Origin: Nioella sp. MMSF_3534
Lineage (GTDB): Bacteria; Pseudomonadota; Alphaproteobacteria; Rhodobacterales; Rhodobacteraceae
DNA length: 57,365 bases
NCBI RefSeq assembly: GCF_030732985.1
Contig: NZ_JASHJX010000026.1
Coordinates: 1 to 57,365 of the forward strand
Direction: 5' to 3'
A program made the translations under genes and the position numbers. A model generated the notes under the pieces. The model made no database searches. It was not told the DNA's origin and saw only the letters and a program-made list of their open reading frames with translations. How positions within the stretch are numbered: position 1 is the stretch's first letter; each line of letters opens with the position of its first letter. Below are positions 1 to 8,462 of the stretch, piece by piece.

Positions 1-8
1 ATATCCCC

Positions 9-1103
9 ATGAAAGTCAACGGTACCCCCTACCGCTCCCTGTGGTGGAGCGACGAAACCAAGGCGCTGCAGATCATCGACCAGCGCTGGCTCCCGCACGC
101 GTTCCGCATCCAGCAACTGGACAGCCTCGCCGATTACTGCACCGCGATCACCGACATGCATGTCCGTGGCGCGCCGCTCATCGGCGCGACGGCAGCCTAT
201 GGCATGGCCTTCGCGCTGGCGCAGGACAGCTCCGACAACGCCATGACCGAGGCCTATGACCGGCTCCACGCCACGCGGCCCACGGCGATCAACCTCAGAT
301 GGGCGCTCGACCGCGTCAGTGCCGCCATGCGCCCCCTGCCCGAGCACGACCGCGCTACCGCCGCGCTGCAACTCGCCCATGAGATCGCCGACGAGGACGT
401 GGAGATCAACCGCCGCATCGGCACCCATGGCCTCAGCCTCATCAGGGCCATCGCAGAGCAAAAGCCAAAGGGCGCGCCGGTCCGCATCCTGACCCATTGC
501 AACGCGGGCTGGCTGGCGACAGTGGACTGGGGCACCGCCACCAGCCCCATGTATCACGCGCATGAGGCGGGCATTCCCCTCCATGTCTGGGTTGATGAAA
601 CCCGCCCCCGCAACCAGGGCGCTCTGACCGCGTGGGAGCTGGGCAGCCACGGCATTTCGCACAGCTACATCACCGACAATGCAGGCGGTCACCTGATGCA
701 GCGCGGGATGGTCGACATGGTCATCACCGGCACCGACCGCACGACCCGCACGGGCGATGTCTGCAACAAGATCGGCACCTATCTCAAGGCACTGGCCGCC
801 CGTGACAACGACGTGCCCTTCTATGTCGCGCTGCCCTCGCCCACCATCGACTGGACCGTTTCGGACGGCGTGGCCGAGATTCCCATCGAGGACCGCCCCG
901 CCCGTGAAGTCACCCACATTCAGGGCCGGGACGCGACTGGCATCTCCAGCGTGCAGGTCACGCCCGAGGGCACCCCCGCCGGCAACCCCGCCTTCGACGT
1001 CACGCCCGCGCGGCTGGTCACGGGGCTGATCACCGAACGCGGCATCTGCGAGGCCTCCGAAGCGGGGCTTGCGGGCCTCTTCCCCGAGATGGCCGCGCCA
1101 TGA
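9..1103 (+). CDS. mtnA: S-methyl-5-thioribose-1-phosphate isomerase
   Basis: Cytosolic aldose-ketose isomerase of methylthioadenosine (MTA) salvage, converting 5-methylthioribose-1-phosphate to 5-methylthioribulose-1-phosphate. The 364-residue product has the family length and the eIF2B-like fold signatures: RGAP near residues 53-56, the THCNAG motif with the catalytic Cys at 164, and GTDR with the catalytic Asp at 243 followed by [10 protein letters not shown]. The ATG at 9 gives the full family N-terminus. The stop overlaps the start of the next gene (ATGA), so the two are translationally coupled. A spermidine-synthase-like gene 3 kb downstream would produce MTA, which fits this location. 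Family assignment is very secure. Confidence 0.96.
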   Translation: MKVNGTPYRSLWWSDETKALQIIDQRWLPHAFRIQQLDSLADYCTAITDMHVRGAPLIGATAAYGMAFALAQDSSDNAMTEAYDRLHATRPTAINLRWALDRVSAAMRPLPEHDRATAALQLAHEIADEDVEINRRIGTHGLSLIRAIAEQKPKGAPVRILTHCNAGWLATVDWGTATSPMYHAHEAGIPLHVWVDETRPRNQGALTAWELGSHGISHSYITDNAGGHLMQRGMVDMVITGTDRTTRTGDVCNKIGTYLKALAARDNDVPFYVALPSPTIDWTVSDGVAEIPIEDRPAREVTHIQGRDATGISSVQVTPEGTPAGNPAFDVTPARLVTGLITERGICEASEAGLAGLFPEMAAP

Positions 1104-1759
1104 CGCCCCCCTATGCGGACACGACAGAGACACGGCAGGCCATCATCGACGCCTGCCTGAAACTTAGCGCCGAGGGCATCAACCAGGGCACCTCCGGCAA
1201 TGTCTCGGTCCGGGCGGGCGACGTCATGCTGATCACCCCGTCGGGCGTGCCTTACGAGGATATGACGCCCGACATGATCCAGCCCGTTCCGCTCGCCGGT
1301 GACCCCGCCGGGACAGGCCCGCTCAAACCCTCCACCGAATGGCGATTTCACCAGGCGCTCTACAACGCCAAACCCGCGATGCACGCGGTTGTCCATGCGC
1401 ATCCCATCCATTGCACAGCCCTGGCACAGAACCGCATGACCATTCCGGCGGTCCATTACATGGTTGCGGCCTTCGGGGGCCATGACGTGCCGCTGGCGGG
1501 CTATGCTCTCTTTGGGGGCGAGGATCTGGCGCGGAACGTCACCGCCGCCATGGCCGAGCGTCACGCCTGCCTGATGGCCAACCATGGCGCCACGGTGGTG
1601 GGGGAAAGCCTGCCGAAAGCGCTCTGGCGCATGGGTGAATTGGAGGCTCTTGCGCAGACCTATATCCTCTCGCTGTCCATCGGCACGCCGCATCTGCTCG
1701 ACCGGCTTCAGATCGAGGAAGCGCTTGCCGCCTTCGCCGACTATGGCCACCGCGACTGA
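1100..1759 (+). CDS. Class II aldolase, FucA/Ald2-like (probable 5-methylthioribulose-1-phosphate aldolase)
   Basis: Zinc-dependent class II aldolase/adducin family protein of 219 residues. It carries the aldolase layout of L-fuculose-phosphate aldolase: a PSTEWRFH segment with the catalytic Glu at 80, zinc ligands His99 and His101 in VVHAHPIH, and His162 in ANHGA. It starts inside the mtnA stop codon. Placed directly after mtnA, the natural substrate is the MtnA product. An aldolase, unlike the MtnB dehydratase, would split it to dihydroxyacetone phosphate and a methylthio-aldehyde, as in the 'DHAP shunt' known from Rhodospirillum rubrum. The alternative is MtnB (same superfamily), but the sequence reads closer to FucA. 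Family is certain, substrate inferred. Confidence 0.85.
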   Translation: MTPPYADTTETRQAIIDACLKLSAEGINQGTSGNVSVRAGDVMLITPSGVPYEDMTPDMIQPVPLAGDPAGTGPLKPSTEWRFHQALYNAKPAMHAVVHAHPIHCTALAQNRMTIPAVHYMVAAFGGHDVPLAGYALFGGEDLARNVTAAMAERHACLMANHGATVVGESLPKALWRMGELEALAQTYILSLSIGTPHLLDRLQIEEALAAFADYGHRD

Positions 1760-1870
1760 CCGGGGGCGGGAAATTCTGACTTTATTTCGCGGCCATCCGC
1801 GCTTAGGCTGACCCGAGTTACCGATATTCCGCCCCACGCCTGGGGCCATTTGCAGACCACAGATTGCCAG

Positions 1871-2485
1871 ATGAGCACATTCAGTTGCCCCAATTGCGGC
1901 GATGACGTCACCCCCACCATTGCGCGGGCGCGCATGGTGACCTGCCCCTCCTGCGATTCGACGATCCTGATCGAGTCCGATGCCGTGCGGCTGGCGGGCG
2001 AACAGGGCGTGATGCACGAGGTGCCCATGCTCTTTGACATCGGCGATACGGTGATCTGCGGCAAGACCACTGTCACCCTGCATGGCCACGCGCGGTTTTC
2101 CTATGGCCGCGGCTTCTGGGAAGAATTCTGGGGCCAGACCCCTTCGGGCGATTCCGCCTGGGTCTCGGTCGATGAGGGCGATGTGGTGGTGCAGCAGCCT
2201 GTGCCTGCCAGCAATTACCCCCGCAGCCAGGGCGAATTCCGGCCGGGACGCGAGATCACCTGCCAGAATCAGCATTTCAGGGTGGTCGAGGTCGACAGCG
2301 CCGAATGCGTGGCCCTGCGCGGCAGTTTCGACGAGGAACTGAAAGTGGGCGAAACCTACAGTTTCGTGAACGCGCAGGCCTCGAACGGTCGCCTGCTGTC
2401 GGGCGAGCTTTGGGAGGGCGGGCAATCCTGGTTCCTGGGCACCTGGTTTGATCCCTTCGAGATCAAGGTCAGGAGGCAGTCATGA
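1871..2485 (+). CDS. DUF4178 protein with N-terminal zinc ribbon
   Basis: A 204-residue soluble protein beginning with a four-Cys zinc ribbon (Cys6, Cys9, Cys25, Cys28), followed by one DUF4178 domain containing an F-x-Y-G-R-G-F-W-EEFWG segment and a glycine-rich beta region. No signal peptide or membrane segment is visible. The ATG at 1871 is preferred over an in-frame TTG at 1850 because it begins directly at the zinc ribbon. The stop overlaps the ATG of the next gene. DUF4178 has no assigned biochemistry; it recurs beside DUF350 and membrane-fused spermidine-synthase-like genes, which is exactly this context. Likely a scaffold or sensor of that membrane system (inference). Confidence 0.8.
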   Translation: MSTFSCPNCGDDVTPTIARARMVTCPSCDSTILIESDAVRLAGEQGVMHEVPMLFDIGDTVICGKTTVTLHGHARFSYGRGFWEEFWGQTPSGDSAWVSVDEGDVVVQQPVPASNYPRSQGEFRPGREITCQNQHFRVVEVDSAECVALRGSFDEELKVGETYSFVNAQASNGRLLSGELWEGGQSWFLGTWFDPFEIKVRRQS

Positions 2486-3843
2486 GCCTTGCCGCCGCCA
2501 CCACTTCCGTCAACTGCACCTCCTGTGGGGCCGGGCTCGATGTGCTCGGCGGCGGGCGGGTCATGGTCCATATCTGCCCCTATTGCGGGGCCGAACTGGA
2601 CGCGCAGGACAATTACGCCGTCATTGCCAAGTTCGACGGGCTGCAACGCCCCGACAGCCCGTTCCGCATCGGCATGTCCGGCAAGATCCGGGGCGCCGAC
2701 TACACCGTGATCGGCATGCTGGAGTTCCGCGAACGCTATCGTGGCCAGACCTGGACCTGGATCGACCACCAGCTTTATTCGCCGACCCATGGCTATGCCT
2801 GGCTGACCATCGAGGACGGGCACCTGGTCTTTACACGGCGCTACCGGCGGCCCGTCTGGCTGTCCGAGGGGCAGGTGGAACGCGCCAATCACCCGCCGAC
2901 CATCACCATTGATGGGGAACGCTACCGCTATTACGAGACCTCGACCGGCGAGATCACCTTTGCCGAAGGCGAATTCACCTGGGCGCCCAAGATCGGGGAC
3001 AAGACCACCACGGTCACTGTTCTCAGCGACGAGGCGATGCTGGGGTTCTCGCAAACCAACCAGGAACGCGAGGTCTATCGCTCGGAACTGGTGGACAGCG
3101 CCGAGGTCTCGGCCTCCTTCGGGGTCAGCAACCCGCCGGTGCCGCAGGGCGTCCATCCGATGACGCCGTATCAGTCCGGAGGCAACGACCGGTTCATGCT
3201 GATCACGTCGCTGATCGCCCTGGTGGCCTGCATCGTGCTGGCCATCTTCTTCGACACGCGCAACGGAACACTGGTCGGCGATCCCATCGTGCTGGAGACC
3301 CGTCAGATCCCGGCCGCCGTACCGATCACGATCCCCAATGTGACCGGCCCGGTCCGGCTGACATTCGACGGCACGCCCTATGTCGCGCCGACGCTGGCCA
3401 ACCCGCCCAGCCTCCCGGTCTATGCCCGCGCGTCGATTGATCTGGCCCATCCCGATGGCCGGTCGGTGCCCGAGGCGCCCCGGCGGGCGGTCGTGACCGT
3501 TGGCGGACAGCGTCAAGGGGCCGCCGCCGGCAGCCGCAACCACACCGAACTGGTGTTCCCATCCGCGATGGCGGGCGATTACCAGCTGAACCTCCGATGG
3601 TCCGGCCAAGGACCGACCAGCGCCAATACGCGTGCCGGCTTCGAGGGCGAGATCACCAGTGCCAGCCAGCTTCATTTCTCGGAAGGCAATGTCACGATCC
3701 GCACCTATGCGGGGATTTCCAGCGGCTACTGGCTCTACCGGCTGGCCGTCGTTTTCCTGATCCTTGCGATTGTGGCCCTTCTGGGCAAATGGAACTTCAA
3801 CCGCAAACGCTGGAGCGGCTCGGACTGGACGAGCGAGGACTGA
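2482..3843 (+). CDS. Membrane-anchored DUF4178 protein with zinc ribbon
   Basis: A 453-residue paralogue of the preceding gene. It has a zinc ribbon (Cys12, Cys15, Cys32, Cys35), a DUF4178 region (about residues 60-210), a transmembrane helix near 238-258, a roughly 150-residue beta-rich segment that would lie outside the cytoplasm, and a second transmembrane helix near 416-436 with a short basic tail. A good Shine-Dalgarno (AGGAGG) precedes the ATG, and the gene overlaps its upstream neighbour by 4 bp. The two-helix topology would put the DUF4178 domain and the C-terminus on the inside and the beta domain in the periplasm. Function is unknown; context ties it to the DUF350/aminopropyltransferase group. 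Confidence 0.8.
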   Translation: MSLAAATTSVNCTSCGAGLDVLGGGRVMVHICPYCGAELDAQDNYAVIAKFDGLQRPDSPFRIGMSGKIRGADYTVIGMLEFRERYRGQTWTWIDHQLYSPTHGYAWLTIEDGHLVFTRRYRRPVWLSEGQVERANHPPTITIDGERYRYYETSTGEITFAEGEFTWAPKIGDKTTTVTVLSDEAMLGFSQTNQEREVYRSELVDSAEVSASFGVSNPPVPQGVHPMTPYQSGGNDRFMLITSLIALVACIVLAIFFDTRNGTLVGDPIVLETRQIPAAVPITIPNVTGPVRLTFDGTPYVAPTLANPPSLPVYARASIDLAHPDGRSVPEAPRRAVVTVGGQRQGAAAGSRNHTELVFPSAMAGDYQLNLRWSGQGPTSANTRAGFEGEITSASQLHFSEGNVTIRTYAGISSGYWLYRLAVVFLILAIVALLGKWNFNRKRWSGSDWTSED

Positions 3844-3844
3844 C

Positions 3845-4012
3845 ATGAACCTGTTTCGCACCATCTTCCTTGCCTTTACCATCGTCGCCGTCCTCGGCGT
3901 CTCCTACGTCGCCTATCGGGGCGCGGCCCCCGACACGTCCGGGCGGCAGGTTTCGCTGAGAACCGGCAGCGGCGGCAATTCCAGCTTCTTCGCCTTCGGT
4001 CGCGTCAAATAA
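3845..4012 (+). CDS. Small single-pass membrane protein
   Basis: A 55-residue ORF with one hydrophobic helix (residues 5-25, FRTIFLAFTIVAVLGVSYVAY), then a short polar tail rich in Gly, Ser and Arg. It starts 1 bp after the stop of the DUF4178 membrane gene and ends 13 bp before the DUF350 gene, so it sits inside the operon with no room for a separate promoter. I recognise no family. A signal-anchored micro-subunit of the surrounding membrane complex is the simplest reading. It is short, but position and codon use support it as real. Confidence 0.65.
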   Translation: MNLFRTIFLAFTIVAVLGVSYVAYRGAAPDTSGRQVSLRTGSGGNSSFFAFGRVK

Positions 4013-4025
4013 GAAAGAGGATCCA

Positions 4026-4250
4026 ATGGAACTGTTTGCAGAGCTTCAACTGGCCGAAATTCTCGGCACCATCGTCTATACCGGCATCGGCATGGTGCTG
4101 ATGTGGATCGTGTGGAAGATCATCGTCGCGGCCTCGCCCTTCCCGATCATCAAGGAGATCGAGGAAGATCAGAACATCGCACTGGCCGTCATGATCGGCA
4201 TGCTGTTCCTCTCCATCGCCATCATCATCGCGGCTGTCATCGTTTCATGA
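4026..4250 (+). CDS. DUF350 family membrane protein
   Basis: A 74-residue protein with two hydrophobic helices (about residues 10-33 and 53-74) separated by a charged loop KEIEEDQNIALA, which is the DUF350 (YjfL-like) repeat signature. Canonical DUF350 proteins carry two such units, so this is a single-unit version that presumably oligomerises. A Shine-Dalgarno (AAGAGG) lies upstream, and its stop overlaps the start of the aminopropyltransferase-like gene (ATGA). DUF350 proteins are membrane components of stress-associated loci together with DUF4178 and spermidine-synthase-like enzymes. The molecular role is unknown. Confidence 0.82.
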   Translation: MELFAELQLAEILGTIVYTGIGMVLMWIVWKIIVAASPFPIIKEIEEDQNIALAVMIGMLFLSIAIIIAAVIVS

Positions 4251-5791
4251 CACCAGCCGCCGCGCCGCGGCTGCGCGAGGTCTGGCTGCTGGCGGCGACC
4301 TTTCTGGTCGCCATTGCCGGGCTGATCTACGAACTGGTCGCGGCCACCGTCTCCAGCTATCTGCTTGGGGATTCCGTGCGCCAGTTCTCGCTGGTGATCG
4401 GGATTTTCCTGTCGTCCATGGGGCTTGGATCGTGGCTGTCGCGCTATGTGGGGCAGGCGTTTTCCGGCTTTGTCTGGGCGCAGATCCTTCTGGGGCTGGT
4501 CGGCGGCTTCATGGCGCCGGTGCTCTTCATCATCTACGGCTGGATGGGCGAGGTCGGCCTGCCGCTCTATAGCATGCTTATCGCCGTGGGCGTGCTGTCG
4601 GGCATGGAGATCCCGCTCATTGTCCGCATCCTGAAGGCCGAGGGCGCCAGCGAGTTCCGGTTCGAAAACGTGCTGACCGTGGACTATGTGGGCGCGCTCG
4701 CCGCGTCGCTGGCCTTTCCGCTGCTGATCATCCCGCATCTGGGCCTGATGTCCGCAAGCCTCGCCTTCGGGGCGTTGAACCTTGGGGTTGCGGGCCTGTC
4801 GCTGTGGATTTTCCGCGATCTGGTGACACGGACACAGGTGACCTTCTGGGCGCTCGCCTTTGCCGCCACGCTTGGCGGGCTGGTGCAGTCGGAACGGCTG
4901 GTCTCGGTGGCCGATGCCGGTCTTTACGAGGACAGCATCATCTTCGATCAGGCCACGCCCTACCAGCAGATCACGGTGACCCGCTTTCAGGACCGGGTGC
5001 GGCTCTTCCTCGACCATTCCATCCAGTTCGACAGCATCGACGAGTACCGCTATCACGAACTTCTGGTGCATCCCGCCATGGGCCTCGCGCCCCGCGCCCG
5101 CAACATCCTGATCCTTGGCGGCGGCGACGGCATGGCCACCCGCGAAGTGCTGCGCCACGAGGATGTGGAAACCGTGACGCTGGTCGATCTCGATCCCGCC
5201 GTCACCGCGCTTTTCCGCGACCACCCGGACCTTGCACCGCTGAACGATCACGCCTTCAGCGACCCGCGTGTGACGATCATCAATTCCGACGCGTGGGAGT
5301 TCATCGAACACGCAGAAACGCTCTATGACGTCATCATCCTCGACCTGCCGGACCCCAAGAATCTCGCCCTCTCGCGGCTCTATTCCCGCAGCTTCTACGG
5401 GCTGCTGGCCGAGCGGCTCTCGACCCACGGGCTGATCGTCACACAAGCGGGATCACCGCTCTTCGCGCGGCAGGCCTTCTGGTCTGTGGTCGAAACCTTT
5501 GAAAGCGCCACCAACCCGCTGACCCCCGGCACGGCGGGGCTCTGGACGCTGCCCTATCACACCTATGTGCCCAGTTTCGGGGAATGGGGCTTCATCATCG
5601 CCGCGCCCTTGGAACATGGGGCGGACAACCTGCCCCTGCCCGAGGGCCTGCGCTATCTGAACGAAGACGAGTGGCAGGCTGCACGGCTCTTCGGGGGCGA
5701 TGTCTCGCGGGTCGAGGCCGAGGCCAACACCCTGCAATCCCATGCGCTTGTGGGCTATTACCTCGATGGCTGGGACCGCTGGTTCCCCTGA
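4247..5791 (+). CDS. Membrane-fused spermidine-synthase-like aminopropyltransferase
   Basis: A 514-residue protein with an N-terminal integral membrane half of about six to seven helices (residues 12-215) joined to a spermidine-synthase/Rossmann methyltransferase-like domain (about 230-510). The nucleotide-binding loop GGGDG is at 291-295 and the acidic residue after the next strand is in LVDLDP (about 312-317). The substrate-gate motif reads DLPDP (366-370), where soluble spermidine synthases usually have a D-[ST]-TDP-type motif, so the acceptor may not be putrescine. Translation is coupled to DUF350 by a 4-bp overlap. With speD touching its 3' end, it probably uses decarboxylated S-adenosylmethionine and releases methylthioadenosine at the membrane (inference). 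Family call is firm, product unknown. Confidence 0.85.
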   Translation: MTPAAAPRLREVWLLAATFLVAIAGLIYELVAATVSSYLLGDSVRQFSLVIGIFLSSMGLGSWLSRYVGQAFSGFVWAQILLGLVGGFMAPVLFIIYGWMGEVGLPLYSMLIAVGVLSGMEIPLIVRILKAEGASEFRFENVLTVDYVGALAASLAFPLLIIPHLGLMSASLAFGALNLGVAGLSLWIFRDLVTRTQVTFWALAFAATLGGLVQSERLVSVADAGLYEDSIIFDQATPYQQITVTRFQDRVRLFLDHSIQFDSIDEYRYHELLVHPAMGLAPRARNILILGGGDGMATREVLRHEDVETVTLVDLDPAVTALFRDHPDLAPLNDHAFSDPRVTIINSDAWEFIEHAETLYDVIILDLPDPKNLALSRLYSRSFYGLLAERLSTHGLIVTQAGSPLFARQAFWSVVETFESATNPLTPGTAGLWTLPYHTYVPSFGEWGFIIAAPLEHGADNLPLPEGLRYLNEDEWQAARLFGGDVSRVEAEANTLQSHALVGYYLDGWDRWFP

Positions 5792-6148
5792 TCACCCCTG
5801 CCCGCGCGCGATCTCGGTGATCACCACCCGCTCAGGCCGCAGCACCGCGCGCAGATGATCGGCGGCCTTATGGGCATCGGACCGGCCACAGAGGAAGATA
5901 TCGACGGCGGCATAGCCGGTCTCTGGCCAAGTGTGGATCGAGATATGCGATTCCGCCAGCACCAGCACGCCCGTCACCCCGTGCCCCTCGCCAAAATGAT
6001 GCAGGTGATCGGCCAGAACCGTGGCCCCCGCAGCCGCCGCCGCGCCACGCAGGGCGCTGTCCAGCGTGGTCATGTCATCCAGATGGCTGGCCCCGTAAAG
6101 GTCCACGATCAGGTGCAATCCGGGGCTGTGGTCGGGCTGGTCTGTCAT
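5792..6148 (-). CDS. speD: S-adenosylmethionine decarboxylase proenzyme (class 1B)
   Basis: Pyruvoyl-dependent decarboxylase of 118 residues making decarboxylated S-adenosylmethionine, the aminopropyl donor for polyamine synthesis. The self-cleavage site is Glu66-Ser67 in AESHISIHTWPE; catalytic His72 and Cys87 follow at the spacing of the Thermotoga enzyme. The length matches the short class 1B family. The ATG at 6146-6148 starts directly before the conserved N-terminal beta strand. It is convergent with the membrane aminopropyltransferase gene: the two stop codons abut with no base between them. Donor synthesis and use are thus physically paired. Confidence 0.93.
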   Translation of the reverse strand: MTDQPDHSPGLHLIVDLYGASHLDDMTTLDSALRGAAAAAGATVLADHLHHFGEGHGVTGVLVLAESHISIHTWPETGYAAVDIFLCGRSDAHKAADHLRAVLRPERVVITEIARGQG

Positions 6149-6268
6149 CCCTTCGCAATAGCCCGGCCCTTGCCGGATGAGAAGCCCGCATACGATCTTT
6201 CCTTCGCCCCGCGCCCGTGCAATGCTGAACAAGTCAACTAACCGCCCTCCCATGAAGGAGCCGCCCCC

Positions 6269-7042
6269 ATGGACCTGCCCAAGAACGCCTTCAAAGCCGC
6301 CCTCAAGGCGGGCCGGAAACAGATCGGAATGTGGGTTTCGATCCCCGATAGTGGCGTGGTCGAGCTGCTGGCGGGTTGTGGTTATGACTGGCTGCTGATC
6401 GACACGGAACATTCCGCCATGGGCGCGGTCGACACGATGCCCCTGATGCAGGCCGCTGCGCCCTATCCGGTCAGCGCCGTGGTGCGGCCCGGCTGGAACG
6501 ACGCGGTCGAAATCAAGAAGCTGCTGGATTGCGGGGCGCAGTCGCTGCTGATCCCCTATGTCCAAAACGCCGAGGAAGCCGCCGCCGCCGTCGCCGCCAC
6601 CCGCTATCCGCCACATGGCATAAGGGGCATGGCGGGGACGACGCGGGCCACCCGATACGGGGCGGTCAAGGACTACGCCACCCGCGCGCATGAGGAGATC
6701 TGCCTGCTGGTTCAGGTCGAAACCGCCGAGGCACTTGGCCAGATCGAGGCCATCGCGGCGGTCGAGGGCGTCGACGGCATCTTCATCGGTCCCGCCGATC
6801 TGGCCGCCTCCATGGGCTATCCCGGCCAGGGCTCTCACCCCGAAGTCAAGGCCGCCGTGGTCGATGCGGTCAAGCGCATCACCGCCGCCGGCCTGCCCGC
6901 CGGGTTCCTGTCGCTCGATCCGGTGATGCTGGACGCGGTGAACGCGGCGGGCGGCAAGTTCATCGCCGTTGATGTGGATATGGTGGTGCTGCGGCGCGAG
7001 GCCACCGCCAAGGCCGCCGCCTGGCGCGACAAGATCGGCTGA
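6269..7042 (+). CDS. HpcH/HpaI aldolase family protein
   Basis: A 257-residue class II (metal-dependent) pyruvate aldolase of the HpcH/HpaI/GarL group. Hallmarks are LIDTEHSAM near residues 45-51, VVRPGW near 70, the metal-binding Glu in VQVETAEAL, and the GIFIGPADLAASMG loop. Such enzymes reversibly cleave 4-hydroxy-2-oxo acids to pyruvate and an aldehyde. No dedicated pathway genes flank it: speD is divergent on the left and an amidohydrolase convergent on the right, so the substrate cannot be read from context. Family call is firm. Confidence 0.88.
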   Translation: MDLPKNAFKAALKAGRKQIGMWVSIPDSGVVELLAGCGYDWLLIDTEHSAMGAVDTMPLMQAAAPYPVSAVVRPGWNDAVEIKKLLDCGAQSLLIPYVQNAEEAAAAVAATRYPPHGIRGMAGTTRATRYGAVKDYATRAHEEICLLVQVETAEALGQIEAIAAVEGVDGIFIGPADLAASMGYPGQGSHPEVKAAVVDAVKRITAAGLPAGFLSLDPVMLDAVNAAGGKFIAVDVDMVVLRREATAKAAAWRDKIG

Positions 7043-7174
7043 TCCGACGCCGCGCACCGGTGCCAAGACTCCTCCTCTTCGAATGGCTCACCGCGCCCCG
7101 CCACACGCCCGTGGCAACGCGCGCCGACGAGGGCTCCCCTGAAAGGGGGGCTTGAGAAGGCGCGCTCCCCCGCC

Positions 7175-8371
7175 TCACATCTCCACCAGCGCCCGCGCCA
7201 GCACCTCCACCGCCACGCCCATATCCTCAGGACTGGCATATTCCTCGGGCCGGTGGCTCAGCCCGCCCCGGCAGCGCAGGAACAGCATCGCCATCGGGCA
7301 GAGATCGGCCATGGCCGAGGCATCATGGGTGGCACCGGAGGGCAGTATCGGCACCCCCTCCCCCGCGGCCCGGCGCAGCACCGCGACAAGATCGGCATCA
7401 CAGGCCATGGCGGGCTGCACATAGCTTCGCTCAAAGCTCACCTCGCACCCCGCCGCGCGCGCCCCTGCTTCCGCCATCTCCCGGCAACGCGCCGCGCAGG
7501 CCTCGCGGTCCGCATCCTGCTCGGCGCGAATCTCCAGCACCAGCCGCACCTCCTCGGGGATCGCATTGGCAACATTGGGATGCAGGTGCATCTCGCCGAC
7601 CGTGGCGCGCAGACCCGGCCAGTCAGCGGCCACCCCCGGAAGCGCCGCGATCAACCCCGATGCCGCGACCAGCGCATCGCGCCGCGCCTCCATCGGCACG
7701 GTGCCCGCGTGGCCGGTCTCGCCCCGGAAGGTCAGCGCATTGCGTTCGATCCCACAGATGCTGCTGACCACACCCACAGGCTGGCCTGCGCGTTCCAGCA
7801 CGGGTCCCTGTTCGATATGCAGCTCCAGATAGCCCCGTATACCCGCCGGGTCGCGCCTCAGGCCCGCCACCGCTTCGGGGTCGCCCCCGAATTCCGCAAG
7901 TGCCTGCCGAAGCGACACGCCCTCCGCATCGCAGCGCTCCAGAACGCCCGGATCGAACGTGCCCGCCAGCGCCCTTGGCCCCATCAGCGCCGTGGGAAAG
8001 CGCACCCCCTCCTCGTCGGCGAAGGCCAGCACCTCGACCGCAAAGGGCAGGTCACGATCCGCAAGGCGTTCCAGCGCCAGACAGGCCAGCGCAATGCCCA
8101 TGATCCCATCATAGGCCCCGCCGCCGCGCACCGAATCCTGATGCGACCCGATCAGCAGAGTCCCCGCCCCCGCCGGCCCCTCGCGCCGTCCCACCACAGT
8201 GCCCGCCGCGTCCATATGCACCGTCAGCCCGGCGCGGGTCATCCACTGGTCAATCTGCGCGATCGCCGCGCGATGCGCCACCGTGAAGGGAAAGCGCGTC
8301 ACCCCCGGCCCGGGCGCGCTGCACTCGGCAATCTCTGCCAGACGACGCGCCGCCTCTTGCCCCCAATCCAT
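7175..8371 (-). CDS. M20-type Zn amidohydrolase (allantoate amidohydrolase / N-carbamoyl-amino-acid hydrolase family)
   Basis: A 398-residue peptidase M20-like enzyme that hydrolyses C-N bonds of N-carbamoyl, N-formyl or ureido compounds. Metal-site motifs are visible: GSHQDS, GGAYDGIMG, the catalytic Glu pair in FADEEGVRF, LELHIEQGP, and the C-terminal GATHDASAM plus GGLSHRPEE. The dimerisation insert around GETGHAGTVPM is also typical. I take the ATG at 8371 (MDWGQ) rather than a longer start at 8392, because the longer start overlaps an operator palindrome. It is divergent from a GntR regulator and shares ATCATGAT operators with the ABC transporter nearby, so it probably acts on an imported amide. 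The substrate is not resolvable from sequence. Confidence 0.87.
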   Translation of the reverse strand: MDWGQEAARRLAEIAECSAPGPGVTRFPFTVAHRAAIAQIDQWMTRAGLTVHMDAAGTVVGRREGPAGAGTLLIGSHQDSVRGGGAYDGIMGIALACLALERLADRDLPFAVEVLAFADEEGVRFPTALMGPRALAGTFDPGVLERCDAEGVSLRQALAEFGGDPEAVAGLRRDPAGIRGYLELHIEQGPVLERAGQPVGVVSSICGIERNALTFRGETGHAGTVPMEARRDALVAASGLIAALPGVAADWPGLRATVGEMHLHPNVANAIPEEVRLVLEIRAEQDADREACAARCREMAEAGARAAGCEVSFERSYVQPAMACDADLVAVLRRAAGEGVPILPSGATHDASAMADLCPMAMLFLRCRGGLSHRPEEYASPEDMGVAVEVLARALVEM

Positions 8372-8382
8372 GATCGCCTCCG

Positions 8383-8400
8383 AATTTATCATGATAATTT
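8383..8400. promoter_or_regulatory. ATCATGAT-centred operator, site 1
   Basis: AATTTATCATGATAATTT, one mismatch from the 18-bp palindrome AATTTATCATGATAAATT derived from the four sites. It lies 12-29 bp upstream of the amidohydrolase start. Likely bound by the adjacent GntR-family protein (inference). Confidence 0.75.
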
Positions 8401-8431
8401 ATTTCCTACACAAGCCAGCCGCTTGGGTCTA

Positions 8432-8449
8432 GGTTCATCATGATAAATC
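8432..8449. promoter_or_regulatory. ATCATGAT-centred operator, site 2
   Basis: GGTTCATCATGATAAATC keeps the core of the palindrome with four mismatches at the edges. It is centred 49 bp from site 1 and 14-31 bp upstream of the GntR gene start, so it would allow autoregulation. Confidence 0.65.
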
Positions 8450-8462
8450 AGCGCCGAGCCAC

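Noticed and set aside
8372-8392. Longer N-terminus for the amidohydrolase (start at 8392)
   Set aside because: It would place the start codon within the operator palindrome; the ATG at 8371 gives the normal family start.
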